Positions 1 to 8,549 of a DNA stretch of 64,000 bases are shown in pieces (position 1 is the stretch's first letter; each line of letters starts with the position of its first letter). Under the pieces are notes generated by a model that was not told the origin of the DNA, made no database searches, and worked only from the letters and a program-made list of their open reading frames with translations. The DNA is from Planctomycetota bacterium (GTDB taxonomy: Bacteria; Planctomycetota; Planctomycetia; Planctomycetales; Planctomycetaceae), in assembly GCA_022600195.1 (NCBI GenBank), contig JAHZKX010000045.1, positions 346,458-410,457 on the forward strand. Direction: 5' to 3'. The translations under genes and the position numbers were made by a program.

Positions 1-605
1 ATCCCAATGCCCCTTCAGGGAATCGCTGGCCCGATGAAGACATTTTATCATTCATTCCAGAACAGGGAGTTCTGGTGCTGGATGAAGCCTACGGGGACTT
101 TTGCGACAAACCACACCGTTGTGAGTTATTGCAGAGGGATTCGGGAGCAAAAATGATTGTGACTCGTAGCTTAAGCAAGTCATATAGTCTAGCTGGAATC
201 CGATTCGGATTTGCCGTGGCGCATCCGGAATTGATTCAAGGTATGCAAAAGGTCAAAGACAGTTATAACTGCAATACACTTTCTCTCGCAGCAGCTGTGG
301 CCGCAATCAAGGATCAGGAGTGGATGCATGCCAACTCCGAGAGAATCTGTTCGACACGAAACTACTTAATTATCGAACTCAAAAAACTTGGTTTTGAAAC
401 AGTGGACAGCCAGACGAATTTTGTCTGGTGTACTCACCCGGATGGTGAACACGAACGTCGCTATCAGGCCTTGAAACAACGCAAAATTCTGGTCCGCTAC
501 ATGAAGTTTTCACTGCAAACAGAAATTCTCGACGGTCTCAGAATCACAGTCGGAACCGATTCTGAGATTCAGCTCTTGCTGGATGCCATCCGTGAGATTG
601 GGTGA
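1..605 (+). CDS. hisC: Histidinol-phosphate aminotransferase, 3' part
   Basis: PLP-dependent class I/II aminotransferase of histidine biosynthesis, converting imidazole-acetol phosphate to histidinol phosphate with glutamate as amino donor. The frame is open from base 3, so about 200 C-terminal residues are present and the start lies outside the window. Visible marks are the NAPSGN loop at the left edge, the DEAYGDF segment whose Asp contacts the PLP ring nitrogen, and SLSKSYSLAGIRFGF with the Schiff-base lysine at bases 177-179. The tail ends in a normal small-domain helix. hisB follows 194 bases downstream on the same strand, which supports the histidine assignment over other members of this aminotransferase family. 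Confidence 0.88.
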   Translation, partial: PNAPSGNRWPDEDILSFIPEQGVLVLDEAYGDFCDKPHRCELLQRDSGAKMIVTRSLSKSYSLAGIRFGFAVAHPELIQGMQKVKDSYNCNTLSLAAAVAAIKDQEWMHANSERICSTRNYLIIELKKLGFETVDSQTNFVWCTHPDGEHERRYQALKQRKILVRYMKFSLQTEILDGLRITVGTDSEIQLLLDAIREIG

Positions 606-799
606 ATCAGAGTTATAACGAGTATAGTTTCACTTTGACCCGGGTATGATTAAAGCGGTTATACAATTCACACCGGCAATCACCTTTCTAATTAGTGCCA
701 AGTCTGTTAGCGGCACCGATGCATTTTTGAGAATCAACATCCAGACTGTAAGATTAGAGTAATCAACTTCACGATCCTTTTACACACGAGTTCCCCGAG

Positions 800-1387
800 A
801 TGACCCGCAAAGCATCAATCAAACGTGAGACCGCCGAAACCCAGATCGAATTGAGTTTAGAGCTGGATGGAAGTGGTAAGGCAGATATTCAGACTGGTGT
901 TGGGTTCTTTGATCACATGCTGACGTTGTTGGCGCGACATGCGTTGTTTGATTTAACGATTAAAGCAAATGGCGACCTGGAAGTCGATTATCATCACACC
1001 GTTGAAGATGTGGGTATCTGTCTGGGGAAAACGCTCAATGATGCATTGGGTGACAAAAAAGGAATTGCCCGCTATGGCTCTTTAACAATTCCCATGGAAG
1101 AGACTCTTGTGACATCGGCCCTCGATTTGAGCGGTCGTTCCTGGTTTGTGTTTCAGGTTGATTTCCCGACTGAGAAAGTTGGGCAGTTTGATACAGAACT
1201 GGTACGTGAATTCTGGCAGGCGTTTTCCTCAAACGGATTATTAAATCTGCACCTGGTGCTCCATCATGGCGCGAACAGTCACCACATTGCAGAAGGTCTA
1301 TTTAAAGGGACCGCACGAGCGCTTCGACAAGCGGTAGCAATTGATCCCCGCCAACAGGGAATTCCTTCTTCCAAAGGTGTCCTTTAA
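800..1387 (+). CDS. hisB: Imidazoleglycerol-phosphate dehydratase
   Basis: Monofunctional cytoplasmic IGPD, the dehydratase step of histidine synthesis (imidazole glycerol phosphate to imidazole acetol phosphate). At 195 residues it has the usual length of the single-domain enzyme. It shows the GVGFFDHML segment near residue 35 and two HHxxE metal-binding motifs: HHTVED around residue 65 and HHIAEG around residue 160. These bind the Mn ions of the active site. The C-terminus PSSKGVL matches the family ending. It lies downstream of hisC, whose product acts on the next intermediate, so the two are probably co-transcribed, although the 194-base gap could hold its own promoter. Confidence 0.95.
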   Translation: MTRKASIKRETAETQIELSLELDGSGKADIQTGVGFFDHMLTLLARHALFDLTIKANGDLEVDYHHTVEDVGICLGKTLNDALGDKKGIARYGSLTIPMEETLVTSALDLSGRSWFVFQVDFPTEKVGQFDTELVREFWQAFSSNGLLNLHLVLHHGANSHHIAEGLFKGTARALRQAVAIDPRQQGIPSSKGVL

Positions 1388-2111
1388 GAACGGCAATCAG
1401 TCTTGTTATTTCCATTGCTAGAAAAAGTAACTACTGCAGTGTGGACTGTATGTTGTTTTTCGAATGCAAGTCTCAATGAAGGCGAATCTGTCCGATTAAA
1501 AAAAAACGAATTTTATTTTCGTGCGCTTTTTCCTATCATCTATGTTGACACTTTGTGAAGAAAAGTTAACCTGAGAAATAGCTTTCGTTTTTTGGGGTGA
1601 TCAGATCTATTTTGATCTAAAATTGATGAGAATCGCTTTAAAACTCAGAGTGAGTTAACTTATATGATTTCAATTCCGACTTGCCTGTTTTAGTCACAAC
1701 TTAGATAAGCATTTCTGCCTGATGAGTTTGTTCTTTATGAACACTTTCTTAACAGTCAGACATGTATCAACCAGTAACTGCCTTCGATTGATCCTGTTTG
1801 TATATGACTCCTGGTTATATGTTCGCGGTCGGGTTCTATCCATTTTGTAGTTCGGTTGGTCAAATCAGGTTCCGACTTTCTCCGTTCAGGATTGGTTTCG
1901 TAAATCAACATAGGGGAACTCCCGGAAAAGCCACTTGTGCCAATACGGATGGCAACTTGGGTTGTTTTGACTGCCGAATGAGAGTGACCTATCTAGTGTC
2001 AGCGGCAGCCTAGGACTTGATGACTCTATACGGATTTTGAGAAAGTTGGTTGGTAGTCAAATCTATTGTGATTGAAGCTCACAATTCTTGTTTTCGGGAG
2101 TTTCCTTTTTT
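1388..2111. other. Gene-poor gap between hisB and a convergent orphan gene
   Basis: No convincing coding sequence was found in these 724 bases. An ATG-less open stretch at 1798-2013 has no ribosome binding site, no family resemblance and unusual composition. The part from about 1480 to 1780 is AT-rich. No clear rho-independent terminator for hisB is visible. Confidence 0.5.
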
Positions 2112-2789
2112 TCAGGCAGCAGCCTGATTTTCATCAGCGATTTCATAGAGCAACGCATTTTTTTCTTTGCCCGCTAATATGATTGCCCCCGTGTTTCTCA
2201 GGCAGTACGCCATTTTTTGCGCCAACCAGCGCTGAATACCTGCAGCCTCTGCTAAATCTTTGGTATGAAATGGGGAAGGAAGTTTCCCCGGAATCAGTTT
2301 GAGCAGATCAGCAGCAGTGTTGAATTCAATTTGTTCCTCCACCGAGCGTAATACCCGATCCTGAACCCGGTAATCTTTTCCCTTCCAGCGTCGTGGTTTT
2401 CGAGCGATGCGGTGTTCTTCCTGAATCGTCATTGCGACTTCCAGAGTCAGACGCGGGTGTGGAAACACATTAGTAAAGTGGACCATATCGTCAAACAGAT
2501 CAAAAATCGATCCGCGCCGCGGGCTATAACGGGCCGAAATCGTTTCGCCATTTTTTTTCTGTCGCTTGATGAGGTATTTCCGAAGGGCAATCGGCTTGAC
2601 AACATGCACATCGTAATCTTCAAGAAGGCATTTAACCTTATCACGAATGGCACCCAGAGAACCGTGCTGGATTTCTATGAGTCGATCTCCATCGACGGCA
2701 TCAATCCGGTAAGAACCCAGAGTGATTTCCTCACAATCCGCATTTGGTGCATAGTAGGATTTCAATTGTCGATGCAGAGAGGTTTCCAT
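2112..2789 (-). CDS. Orphan protein, PD-(D/E)XK nuclease-like N-terminus with winged-helix-like C-terminus
   Basis: 225-residue cytoplasmic protein that I cannot assign to a named family. The N-terminal part carries an acidic pattern, E-I-T-L-G-S-Y-R-I-D-A-V then R-L-I-E-I-Q around residues 20-40. This resembles the core of PD-(D/E)XK-fold nucleases in which the last lysine is a glutamine, as in CoiA-like proteins. It is followed by a hydrophobic beta strand and VVKPIA. The last 60 residues (from about 160) look like a small winged-helix domain. The middle is rich in Arg and Lys. It stands alone, downstream of nothing on its strand and separated from the DUF1552 operon by a terminator. The nuclease suggestion rests on pattern only. 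Confidence 0.6.
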   Translation of the reverse strand: METSLHRQLKSYYAPNADCEEITLGSYRIDAVDGDRLIEIQHGSLGAIRDKVKCLLEDYDVHVVKPIALRKYLIKRQKKNGETISARYSPRRGSIFDLFDDMVHFTNVFPHPRLTLEVAMTIQEEHRIARKPRRWKGKDYRVQDRVLRSVEEQIEFNTAADLLKLIPGKLPSPFHTKDLAEAAGIQRWLAQKMAYCLRNTGAIILAGKEKNALLYEIADENQAAA

Positions 2790-2892
2790 ACCAGGTGCGT
2801 ATTCTGGTTAAAGTGAGATAGTATGAGGGATAAGCGGATATTGCGGGGAATGTTAAGGGAGACTGAAAATTGTGTCTATATGAATCTGAAAT

Positions 2893-2927
2893 GAAAAAAG
2901 GCTGCTGACCACATACGGTCAGCAGCC
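2893..2927 (-). terminator. Rho-independent terminator of the DUF1552 operon
   Basis: Perfect 11-bp inverted repeat: GGCTGCTGACC at 2900-2910, a six-base loop, and GGTCAGCAGCC at 2917-2927. Read on the minus strand it is followed by six T residues (2899-2894). It lies 37 bases beyond the stop of the DUF1552 gene at 2964. Confidence 0.9.
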
Positions 2928-2963
2928 TGTACAAATTTCGGATGAATCATCCAGAAAGTCTCT

Positions 2964-4304
2964 TTAAGAATCAATGACTTTCAGGCGACCTGTACTATCA
3001 CCAAAAGAGTTAACCGGGGCACCCATACGATCAAGCATGGAAACAAACAGATTACTCAATGGAGTTTCGGAAGGTACTTTAATATGGGAACCGGTTTGAA
3101 TTGAACCACCTCCTTTGCCCGCGAGAATAACAGGCAGGTCATGATGGCTATGTCGATTTCCATCACCAATGGCACTCCCATAACAGATCATGGAGTTATC
3201 CAATAGATTGCCGTCGCCTTCAGGCGTGGTTTTCAGCCTTTTCAGAAAATAGCCAAACTGAGTTGTCAGGTATTCATCGATTTTCTGAATGTTTGCAATT
3301 TTCTTTTCATCATTGCGATGGTGCGAAAGTTCATGATGCCCCGAATTCACACCCACCATCGGGTAAGTTCGGTTGCTGCCGGCATTGCCCACCATGAAAG
3401 TGGCAATACGAGTGGTGTCAGTTTGAAACGCCAGAACCAGCAGGTCATACATCAGGTGGATATGTTCCTGTAATTCACTGGGAATTCCATCTGGCAGTTT
3501 CATTTCCGGCGGCTTGACTTTCTCTTCATGCGTGCTGCGTTCAATTCGCAATTCGATTTCGCGAACGCTGGAAAAATATTCGTCGATTTTTCTTTTGTCG
3601 CTTTTGCCGAGTTGTTTCTTCAATCGATTGGCATCGTTCTTGACCAGATCCAGGATGCTTTGACGGTCTTTCAAATGACGGGCACGCTGTTTTTCTTGTT
3701 CGGCGCCTCCGCCAAACAGACGTTCGAATGCCAGCTTGGGAACAATTTCTTTTGCTGTAGGTGTCGAAGGTGTTCGCCAGGAAATATTAGATGAGTAGGC
3801 ACAACTGTAGCCCGAATCACATTGTCCTGCGTTACGTCCACGAACCAGGCCTAGTTCCAGAGAGGGAAGTCTTGTCTGGTGTCCGACTTGTTGTGCAGCG
3901 ACCTGATCAACGGAGACGCCCGCTTTAATGTCGGCACCACTGGTTTTGGTGGGGTGAACACCGGTGAGAAAGACCGAGGCACAGCGGGCATGATCGCCGG
4001 CACCATCACCCAGAGCACGAGCATTGATTTGGGCTAGTCCGGAAATCACATTGATATCCGACTTCAAACTTTCAAGAGGTTTTAAACTTTTAGGAAGTTG
4101 ATATTCTTTTCCAGTAGACTTGGGCATCCAGGATGGTCCAATCACGCCATTCGGGAAAAAGATAAATGCCGATCTCACAGGAGGCTTCCCGGCGACTGCG
4201 GCGGAAACCAGACTTTGCTGAGGCTGCATGATTTCCAGCAATGGCAGTGCCATTGTGGTTCCTATGCCTTTGAGAAATGTGCGTCGCTTCAAAAGATTAG
4301 TCAT
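2964..4304 (-). CDS. DUF1552 domain protein with Tat signal
   Basis: 446-residue exported protein of the DUF1552 family, common in planctomycetes and of unknown biochemical role. The N-terminus LLKRRTFLKGIGTTMALPLLE is a twin-arginine signal. Typical family segments follow, including a FIFFPNGVIGPSWMP stretch near residue 50, a GHHELSHHRND segment and a SMICYGSAIGDGNRHSHHDLPVILAG segment with several histidines near residues 350-400. Those histidines suggest a sulfatase or alkaline-phosphatase-like metal centre, which is inference. It overlaps the upstream DUF1592 gene by eight bases, so the two are translationally coupled. Such pairs are recurrent in the phylum and may form one cell-envelope redox or hydrolytic unit. 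Confidence 0.9.
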   Translation of the reverse strand: MTNLLKRRTFLKGIGTTMALPLLEIMQPQQSLVSAAVAGKPPVRSAFIFFPNGVIGPSWMPKSTGKEYQLPKSLKPLESLKSDINVISGLAQINARALGDGAGDHARCASVFLTGVHPTKTSGADIKAGVSVDQVAAQQVGHQTRLPSLELGLVRGRNAGQCDSGYSCAYSSNISWRTPSTPTAKEIVPKLAFERLFGGGAEQEKQRARHLKDRQSILDLVKNDANRLKKQLGKSDKRKIDEYFSSVREIELRIERSTHEEKVKPPEMKLPDGIPSELQEHIHLMYDLLVLAFQTDTTRIATFMVGNAGSNRTYPMVGVNSGHHELSHHRNDEKKIANIQKIDEYLTTQFGYFLKRLKTTPEGDGNLLDNSMICYGSAIGDGNRHSHHDLPVILAGKGGGSIQTGSHIKVPSETPLSNLFVSMLDRMGAPVNSFGDSTGRLKVIDS

Positions 4305-6684
4305 TTCGAGGACCTCTTTGACGTTTCAGGAAAGGATCGCTTAATACAATTTCGGTGACCAGCGCCGAAAAGCGATAACCTTTGGCTGTAAAATTCGTTG
4401 TGATTTCATCAATCGCACACTTGTCGTAGAATTCAATACCACGACCAATGGCATAAGTCAGCATCTTTTCTGTTAAAGATCGGCAGAAACCCTGTTTCTG
4501 CTTCTCCAGAATTGTAATTAATTCGATCGGACCATTAAAAGTCTGACCATCAGGTAATAAACCTGAAGAATCAATTTTCTTTCGGCCTTCTTTTTCTCGC
4601 CAGCTACCGACGGCGTTAAAATTTTCGAAGCCCAGACCCAATGGGTCCATCAGATCATGACAGGCGGCACATCCGGCTATTTTGCGGTGTATTGCCAGTT
4701 GTTCCCGTAATGTGGCATTCGGTTTTGCGCTGGCTGATTCTTCCAGCTCGGGAACATTTGGCGGTGGCGCAGGAGGAGGCGTTCCCAGAATATTTTCCAT
4801 AATCCATTTTCCCCGTTTAACAGGAGAAGTTCGTCCGGGGTTCGACGTGAGTGTAAGAATACTGGCCTGTGTGATCAGGCCGGCCCGTTTGGTTTTATCG
4901 AGATTGACTTTCTGAAACGATTCGCCTTTTACGCGATTATTGCCATAAAATTTTGCCAGACGCTCATTCATAAAAGTGTAATCAGCATTGATAAATTCGA
5001 TGACACTGCGATCCTCTTTCATGATATAGGAAAAGAATTCTTCGGTTTCACGGCGCATATCATTTTTTAATTGACTGTTGAACCCACGGAATTTTTTGGG
5101 ATCAGGAGAGAGATCTTCCAGATTTCTCAGGTTCAACCATTGGCCGGCAAAATTTTTGACAAATGCTGAAGATTTGGGATCGTTCAGCATTCGTTTGACC
5201 TGAACCTGTAATGTGCGGGGGTTATCGAGTCGGCCTTGCGCTGCCAACTCGAATAATGTTTCGTCCGGCATACTGCTCCACAAAAAGTAAGATAGCCGAG
5301 AGGCAATTTCATACTGATTTACTTTTTGTACCCCGTTCGATCTGGATTGGACGGTATTCTGGATACCTTCAATACGGAACAGGAAATGAGGAGAAACCAG
5401 TATTGCCTGGATACCAACCTGGATTCCCTGCTCGAACGTTCTGCCGGATTTGACTGTCGCATTTACCAGTTCCACGATCGGTTTGAGTTCCTGTCGCGAG
5501 ACCGGTCGGCGGAATGCCCGTTCTGCAAATTGCTTGAAAATTTTCTCAGTACAATATTGAACCGACCGTCCACTTCCCGGGTTGCAGGTAATGATCTTTT
5601 TATGAGACGCAGGCAAGTCTGTTGGCAGAAGCCCCAGCGGCCCTCGATATGCAATTTCGTTAACATACAGGTTGCGGTCCCTTTTTTTCGGCGGTCCCTT
5701 GGGATCGAAAAAGTCGTTCAAAAAGGTAACCGTAAGCACATGCTTGCCTTTTGAGAGCGCAACAGCACGGGGCATCAGATACGTTCCCGGGGCACTTCTG
5801 TCGGCTTTGACGTCAAATGTTCTGAGCAATTTTCCATCCAGTTCGACTTTCATCTTCGCCGGGTCCTTCCCGGCGGGAGTTTGGCCTGCCTTGATACGAA
5901 TTTCATATTTACCCGCCTGTTTCAGATTGATTAAACCGGCGAGTGTTCCCCGAGAATGAAATCCCACACCGCTTTTTCTGATGGTGACGGCCCCTTTTTT
6001 CTGTAACTGCTTTTCCGAAATGCTTTTCCAGGGATAACTATCAGGAGTATTAGCAAAAATCGCTTTCTGAGCAATTTGTTCTGAGGCATCCAGATATTTT
6101 TCCATCAGCAAAGGTGGTAATGACAGGACATCACCAATGTTGTCAAAACCGTAACCAACATCATCTGAGGGAAAATTTTTGGCGGGTTGGAAATCAATTC
6201 CCACCAGATCACGAATCGTATTATTGTATTCATTCCGATTCAAACGCCGGATCGTGACACGACCAGGATTCACGTCTCCTGAACAGTCTATCCCGTAGAG
6301 GGTATCATCAAACCAGGCAAGAATGGCTTCACGTTCCTTATCGGTCGGCTGAGTATCAGCGTCTTTAGGTGGCATGGATTGAATCTGGATTCGCTGGACA
6401 ATTTTTTCCCATGCTTCCCGATGTTTCAGAATGCTGGAGCGCGTCGTGTATTTATCGAGAGACAGACCTGCTTCGGCCTCTTCGCCAGTATGACAATCCA
6501 GGCAATATTTTGTGAGCAGTGGTTTGATTTGTGATGAAAATTGTTTTTCAGATTTTTCGACACTTGAAAGGTCTGCGTTAGCCGAAACTACGTTGATCAT
6601 CAACGGGAGGCAACACAAGGAATAAAGTGTTCCTCTCCCACTTTGAGATGACATGTATCGGAATACGGTTTCGATCATTTGCAT
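4297..6684 (-). CDS. Planctomycete cytochrome protein with DUF1587/1595/1592/1588/1585 domains
   Basis: Large secreted protein with a fixed planctomycete domain order. It has a signal sequence, then a PSCyt1-type heme motif (YCLDCHTGEEAEAG) about 80 residues from the long-frame start. The DUF1587 region around the RRLNRNEYNNTIRDL motif follows, then a beta-rich carbohydrate-binding-like insert, DUF1595, DUF1592 (SYFLWSSMPDETL), DUF1588 (NPGRTSPVKRGKWI) and DUF1585 at the end. A second CxxCH (AGCAACHDLMDPLG) lies in the DUF1588 part. The frame stays open to a TTG at 6747. I chose the ATG at 6684 because the residues after it form a plausible signal peptide; an ATG at 6654 is also possible. The heme sites imply a periplasmic redox role with the overlapping DUF1552 partner. 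Confidence 0.9.
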   Translation of the reverse strand: MQMIETVFRYMSSQSGRGTLYSLCCLPLMINVVSANADLSSVEKSEKQFSSQIKPLLTKYCLDCHTGEEAEAGLSLDKYTTRSSILKHREAWEKIVQRIQIQSMPPKDADTQPTDKEREAILAWFDDTLYGIDCSGDVNPGRVTIRRLNRNEYNNTIRDLVGIDFQPAKNFPSDDVGYGFDNIGDVLSLPPLLMEKYLDASEQIAQKAIFANTPDSYPWKSISEKQLQKKGAVTIRKSGVGFHSRGTLAGLINLKQAGKYEIRIKAGQTPAGKDPAKMKVELDGKLLRTFDVKADRSAPGTYLMPRAVALSKGKHVLTVTFLNDFFDPKGPPKKRDRNLYVNEIAYRGPLGLLPTDLPASHKKIITCNPGSGRSVQYCTEKIFKQFAERAFRRPVSRQELKPIVELVNATVKSGRTFEQGIQVGIQAILVSPHFLFRIEGIQNTVQSRSNGVQKVNQYEIASRLSYFLWSSMPDETLFELAAQGRLDNPRTLQVQVKRMLNDPKSSAFVKNFAGQWLNLRNLEDLSPDPKKFRGFNSQLKNDMRRETEEFFSYIMKEDRSVIEFINADYTFMNERLAKFYGNNRVKGESFQKVNLDKTKRAGLITQASILTLTSNPGRTSPVKRGKWIMENILGTPPPAPPPNVPELEESASAKPNATLREQLAIHRKIAGCAACHDLMDPLGLGFENFNAVGSWREKEGRKKIDSSGLLPDGQTFNGPIELITILEKQKQGFCRSLTEKMLTYAIGRGIEFYDKCAIDEITTNFTAKGYRFSALVTEIVLSDPFLKRQRGPRND

Positions 6685-7113
6685 TGACAGTTTAACTTTA
6701 CGGTTGGGAGTACTCAGGGTGATTACTTTTGAGTGGCTGTAAATCAAAATAGTGAGCGTGACTATTTCACACGATCAAGCTGAGGAAGGTCTCTTTCAGG
6801 CAGGATTCTGAACATATAGCCTAACCTTTTCAGAGCCCCATTTGCAAGATGGATCATTGTGAGATCTTTTGTAATCAGGCGATTTTGTGCTGCAAATACC
6901 CGCTTATCTTCATTCTACTCGAAGGGTACGGAAAGAGTTTCAATTTTTTAGTTAATTAAATATATAGAGAGAGAAGTTCATGTTTCCACTTACCGCTACG
7001 TCGCTGGTCGTTGACAGGGTCATTCACTCTCTGCATCCTTAGGATTGAAACCGGCTGTTCTGGTGGCCGATCTCTGTGAATCATATTTACAAACTATTCC
7101 TGGTACTGAACTG

Positions 7114-8490
7114 ATGAATCAACGAGTGTTCTTGAGCACGACAGTACGATTGACACTTCTTCTGCTTAGTCTGATGCTTTGGGGAGGGTGTTCTACCAGT
7201 ACGGTTGAAAATTATCCCGATCGTCCGATTTCCATTATTTGCCCCTGGTCCGTCGGCGGAGCAACCGACCGCACCTCGCGCCAAGTGGCTGTCTTTCTGG
7301 AACAGGAACTCGGCGTTCCCGTAAATGTCATTAATGCGACAGGTGGTCGTGGAGTGACCGGACACAGTCGCGGCTTAAAAGCCCGTCCTGATGGCTATAC
7401 GCTGGCCGTGATTACCGGTGAATTAAACATGCTGCATTGGCAAGATCTGACTTCGCTGACACATCAAGATGCCATTCCGATTATGTCCCTCGTCGATGGC
7501 GCAGCTGCCGTCTTCGTGCAAAACGATTCTCCCTTTCAGAGTATGCAGGAAATTCAGGAGTACGTAAAACTAAATCCCGGGAAATTGACGGCGACTGGAA
7601 CCGCCAGCGGTGGCATCTGGCATTTAGCTCTGGCTGGTTGGCTCGATTTCAGTGGCCTGAAAGCAGATGACATTAAATGGATCCCCATGAATGGTGCCGG
7701 ACCTTCCTTGCAGGAATTGGCCAGCGGTGGGGTGGATCTGGTTTGTTGCAGTCTGCCGGAAGCGAAGACCCTTTATGAATCGGGTCAGGTTCGCTGTCTG
7801 GGGGTCATGGCGGAAGAACCACTTCCAGAATTTAAAGAAGTACCCACCTTTGTTTCTCAAGGAATGAACTGGAACATCTCGGGCTGGAATGGGTTGGCAC
7901 TTCCTCGGGAGACACCTCAGCCCATTGTCGACAAAATTTCAAATGTGATGAAAAAAATCACCAGTGGCGAAGTAGTGTTGCAGAAGAAAACCTTTCCGGA
8001 ATTCATGCAGGCTGCCGGCTTGAGTACCAGATATCGAGCCGATAAGGAATTCGCAGGTTTTCTGAAATCAAATGATCAAACTCTGGGAAAACTGTTAACC
8101 AGTGACGCGTTTGCTCAAATGTCCTCACGGGGAACAGGACCTTTGGTTTTTCCCGGAATGTTGGCGATTGCCATTTGTATGATTCTCGTTTGCCTGAGCG
8201 TTCAGAAAAAAGTGCATGCACTGGCTCCGGAAGTTTCCAGCGATACAGTCACCACACAGGGAATTGTGAATGCCGTTCTGGTTCTGTCAGGAATCATAGC
8301 CTATTTGCTGTTTGCGGAAAAAGTTGGTTTCATTTTGACGGCGGGAGCGATTCTGTTTTTGTTGTTATGGAAATTTGGGACGCGCTGGTGGATGAGCGCC
8401 TTGATCACGGCTCTTTTTATTCCAGGAATATATACATTGTTTGCTCAACTTTTACGCGTCCCGCTGCCGCGAGGTTTTTTGGGTTGGTAA
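7114..8490 (+). CDS. Fused TctC-TctB tripartite tricarboxylate transporter protein
   Basis: The N-terminal part (to about residue 345) is a TctC/Bug-type periplasmic substrate-binding protein. It has a lipoprotein signal ending in LWGGC, then YPDRPISIICPWSVGGATDRTSR and the GVTGHSRGLKARPDGYTLA segment, both typical of Bug ligand binding. The C-terminal 110 residues hold about four hydrophobic helices, as in TctB, the small membrane subunit. A binding protein fused to the small subunit means the receptor is tethered directly to the permease. The frame extends to a TTG at 7045, but the ATG at 7114 places the lipoprotein signal correctly. tctA follows after 59 bases. Substrate is unknown; the family takes up tricarboxylates and other carboxylates with a proton or sodium gradient. 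Confidence 0.88.
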   Translation: MNQRVFLSTTVRLTLLLLSLMLWGGCSTSTVENYPDRPISIICPWSVGGATDRTSRQVAVFLEQELGVPVNVINATGGRGVTGHSRGLKARPDGYTLAVITGELNMLHWQDLTSLTHQDAIPIMSLVDGAAAVFVQNDSPFQSMQEIQEYVKLNPGKLTATGTASGGIWHLALAGWLDFSGLKADDIKWIPMNGAGPSLQELASGGVDLVCCSLPEAKTLYESGQVRCLGVMAEEPLPEFKEVPTFVSQGMNWNISGWNGLALPRETPQPIVDKISNVMKKITSGEVVLQKKTFPEFMQAAGLSTRYRADKEFAGFLKSNDQTLGKLLTSDAFAQMSSRGTGPLVFPGMLAIAICMILVCLSVQKKVHALAPEVSSDTVTTQGIVNAVLVLSGIIAYLLFAEKVGFILTAGAILFLLLWKFGTRWWMSALITALFIPGIYTLFAQLLRVPLPRGFLGW

Positions 8491-8549
8491 TTATCGCGAT
8501 GTGACATCGTGCTTCCTTTGTCAGTCGTCAAATTTATTGAAGTTACAAC

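Noticed and set aside
1798..2013. 71-codon frame in the gap after hisB
   Set aside because: No ribosome binding site, atypical composition, no recognisable motif.
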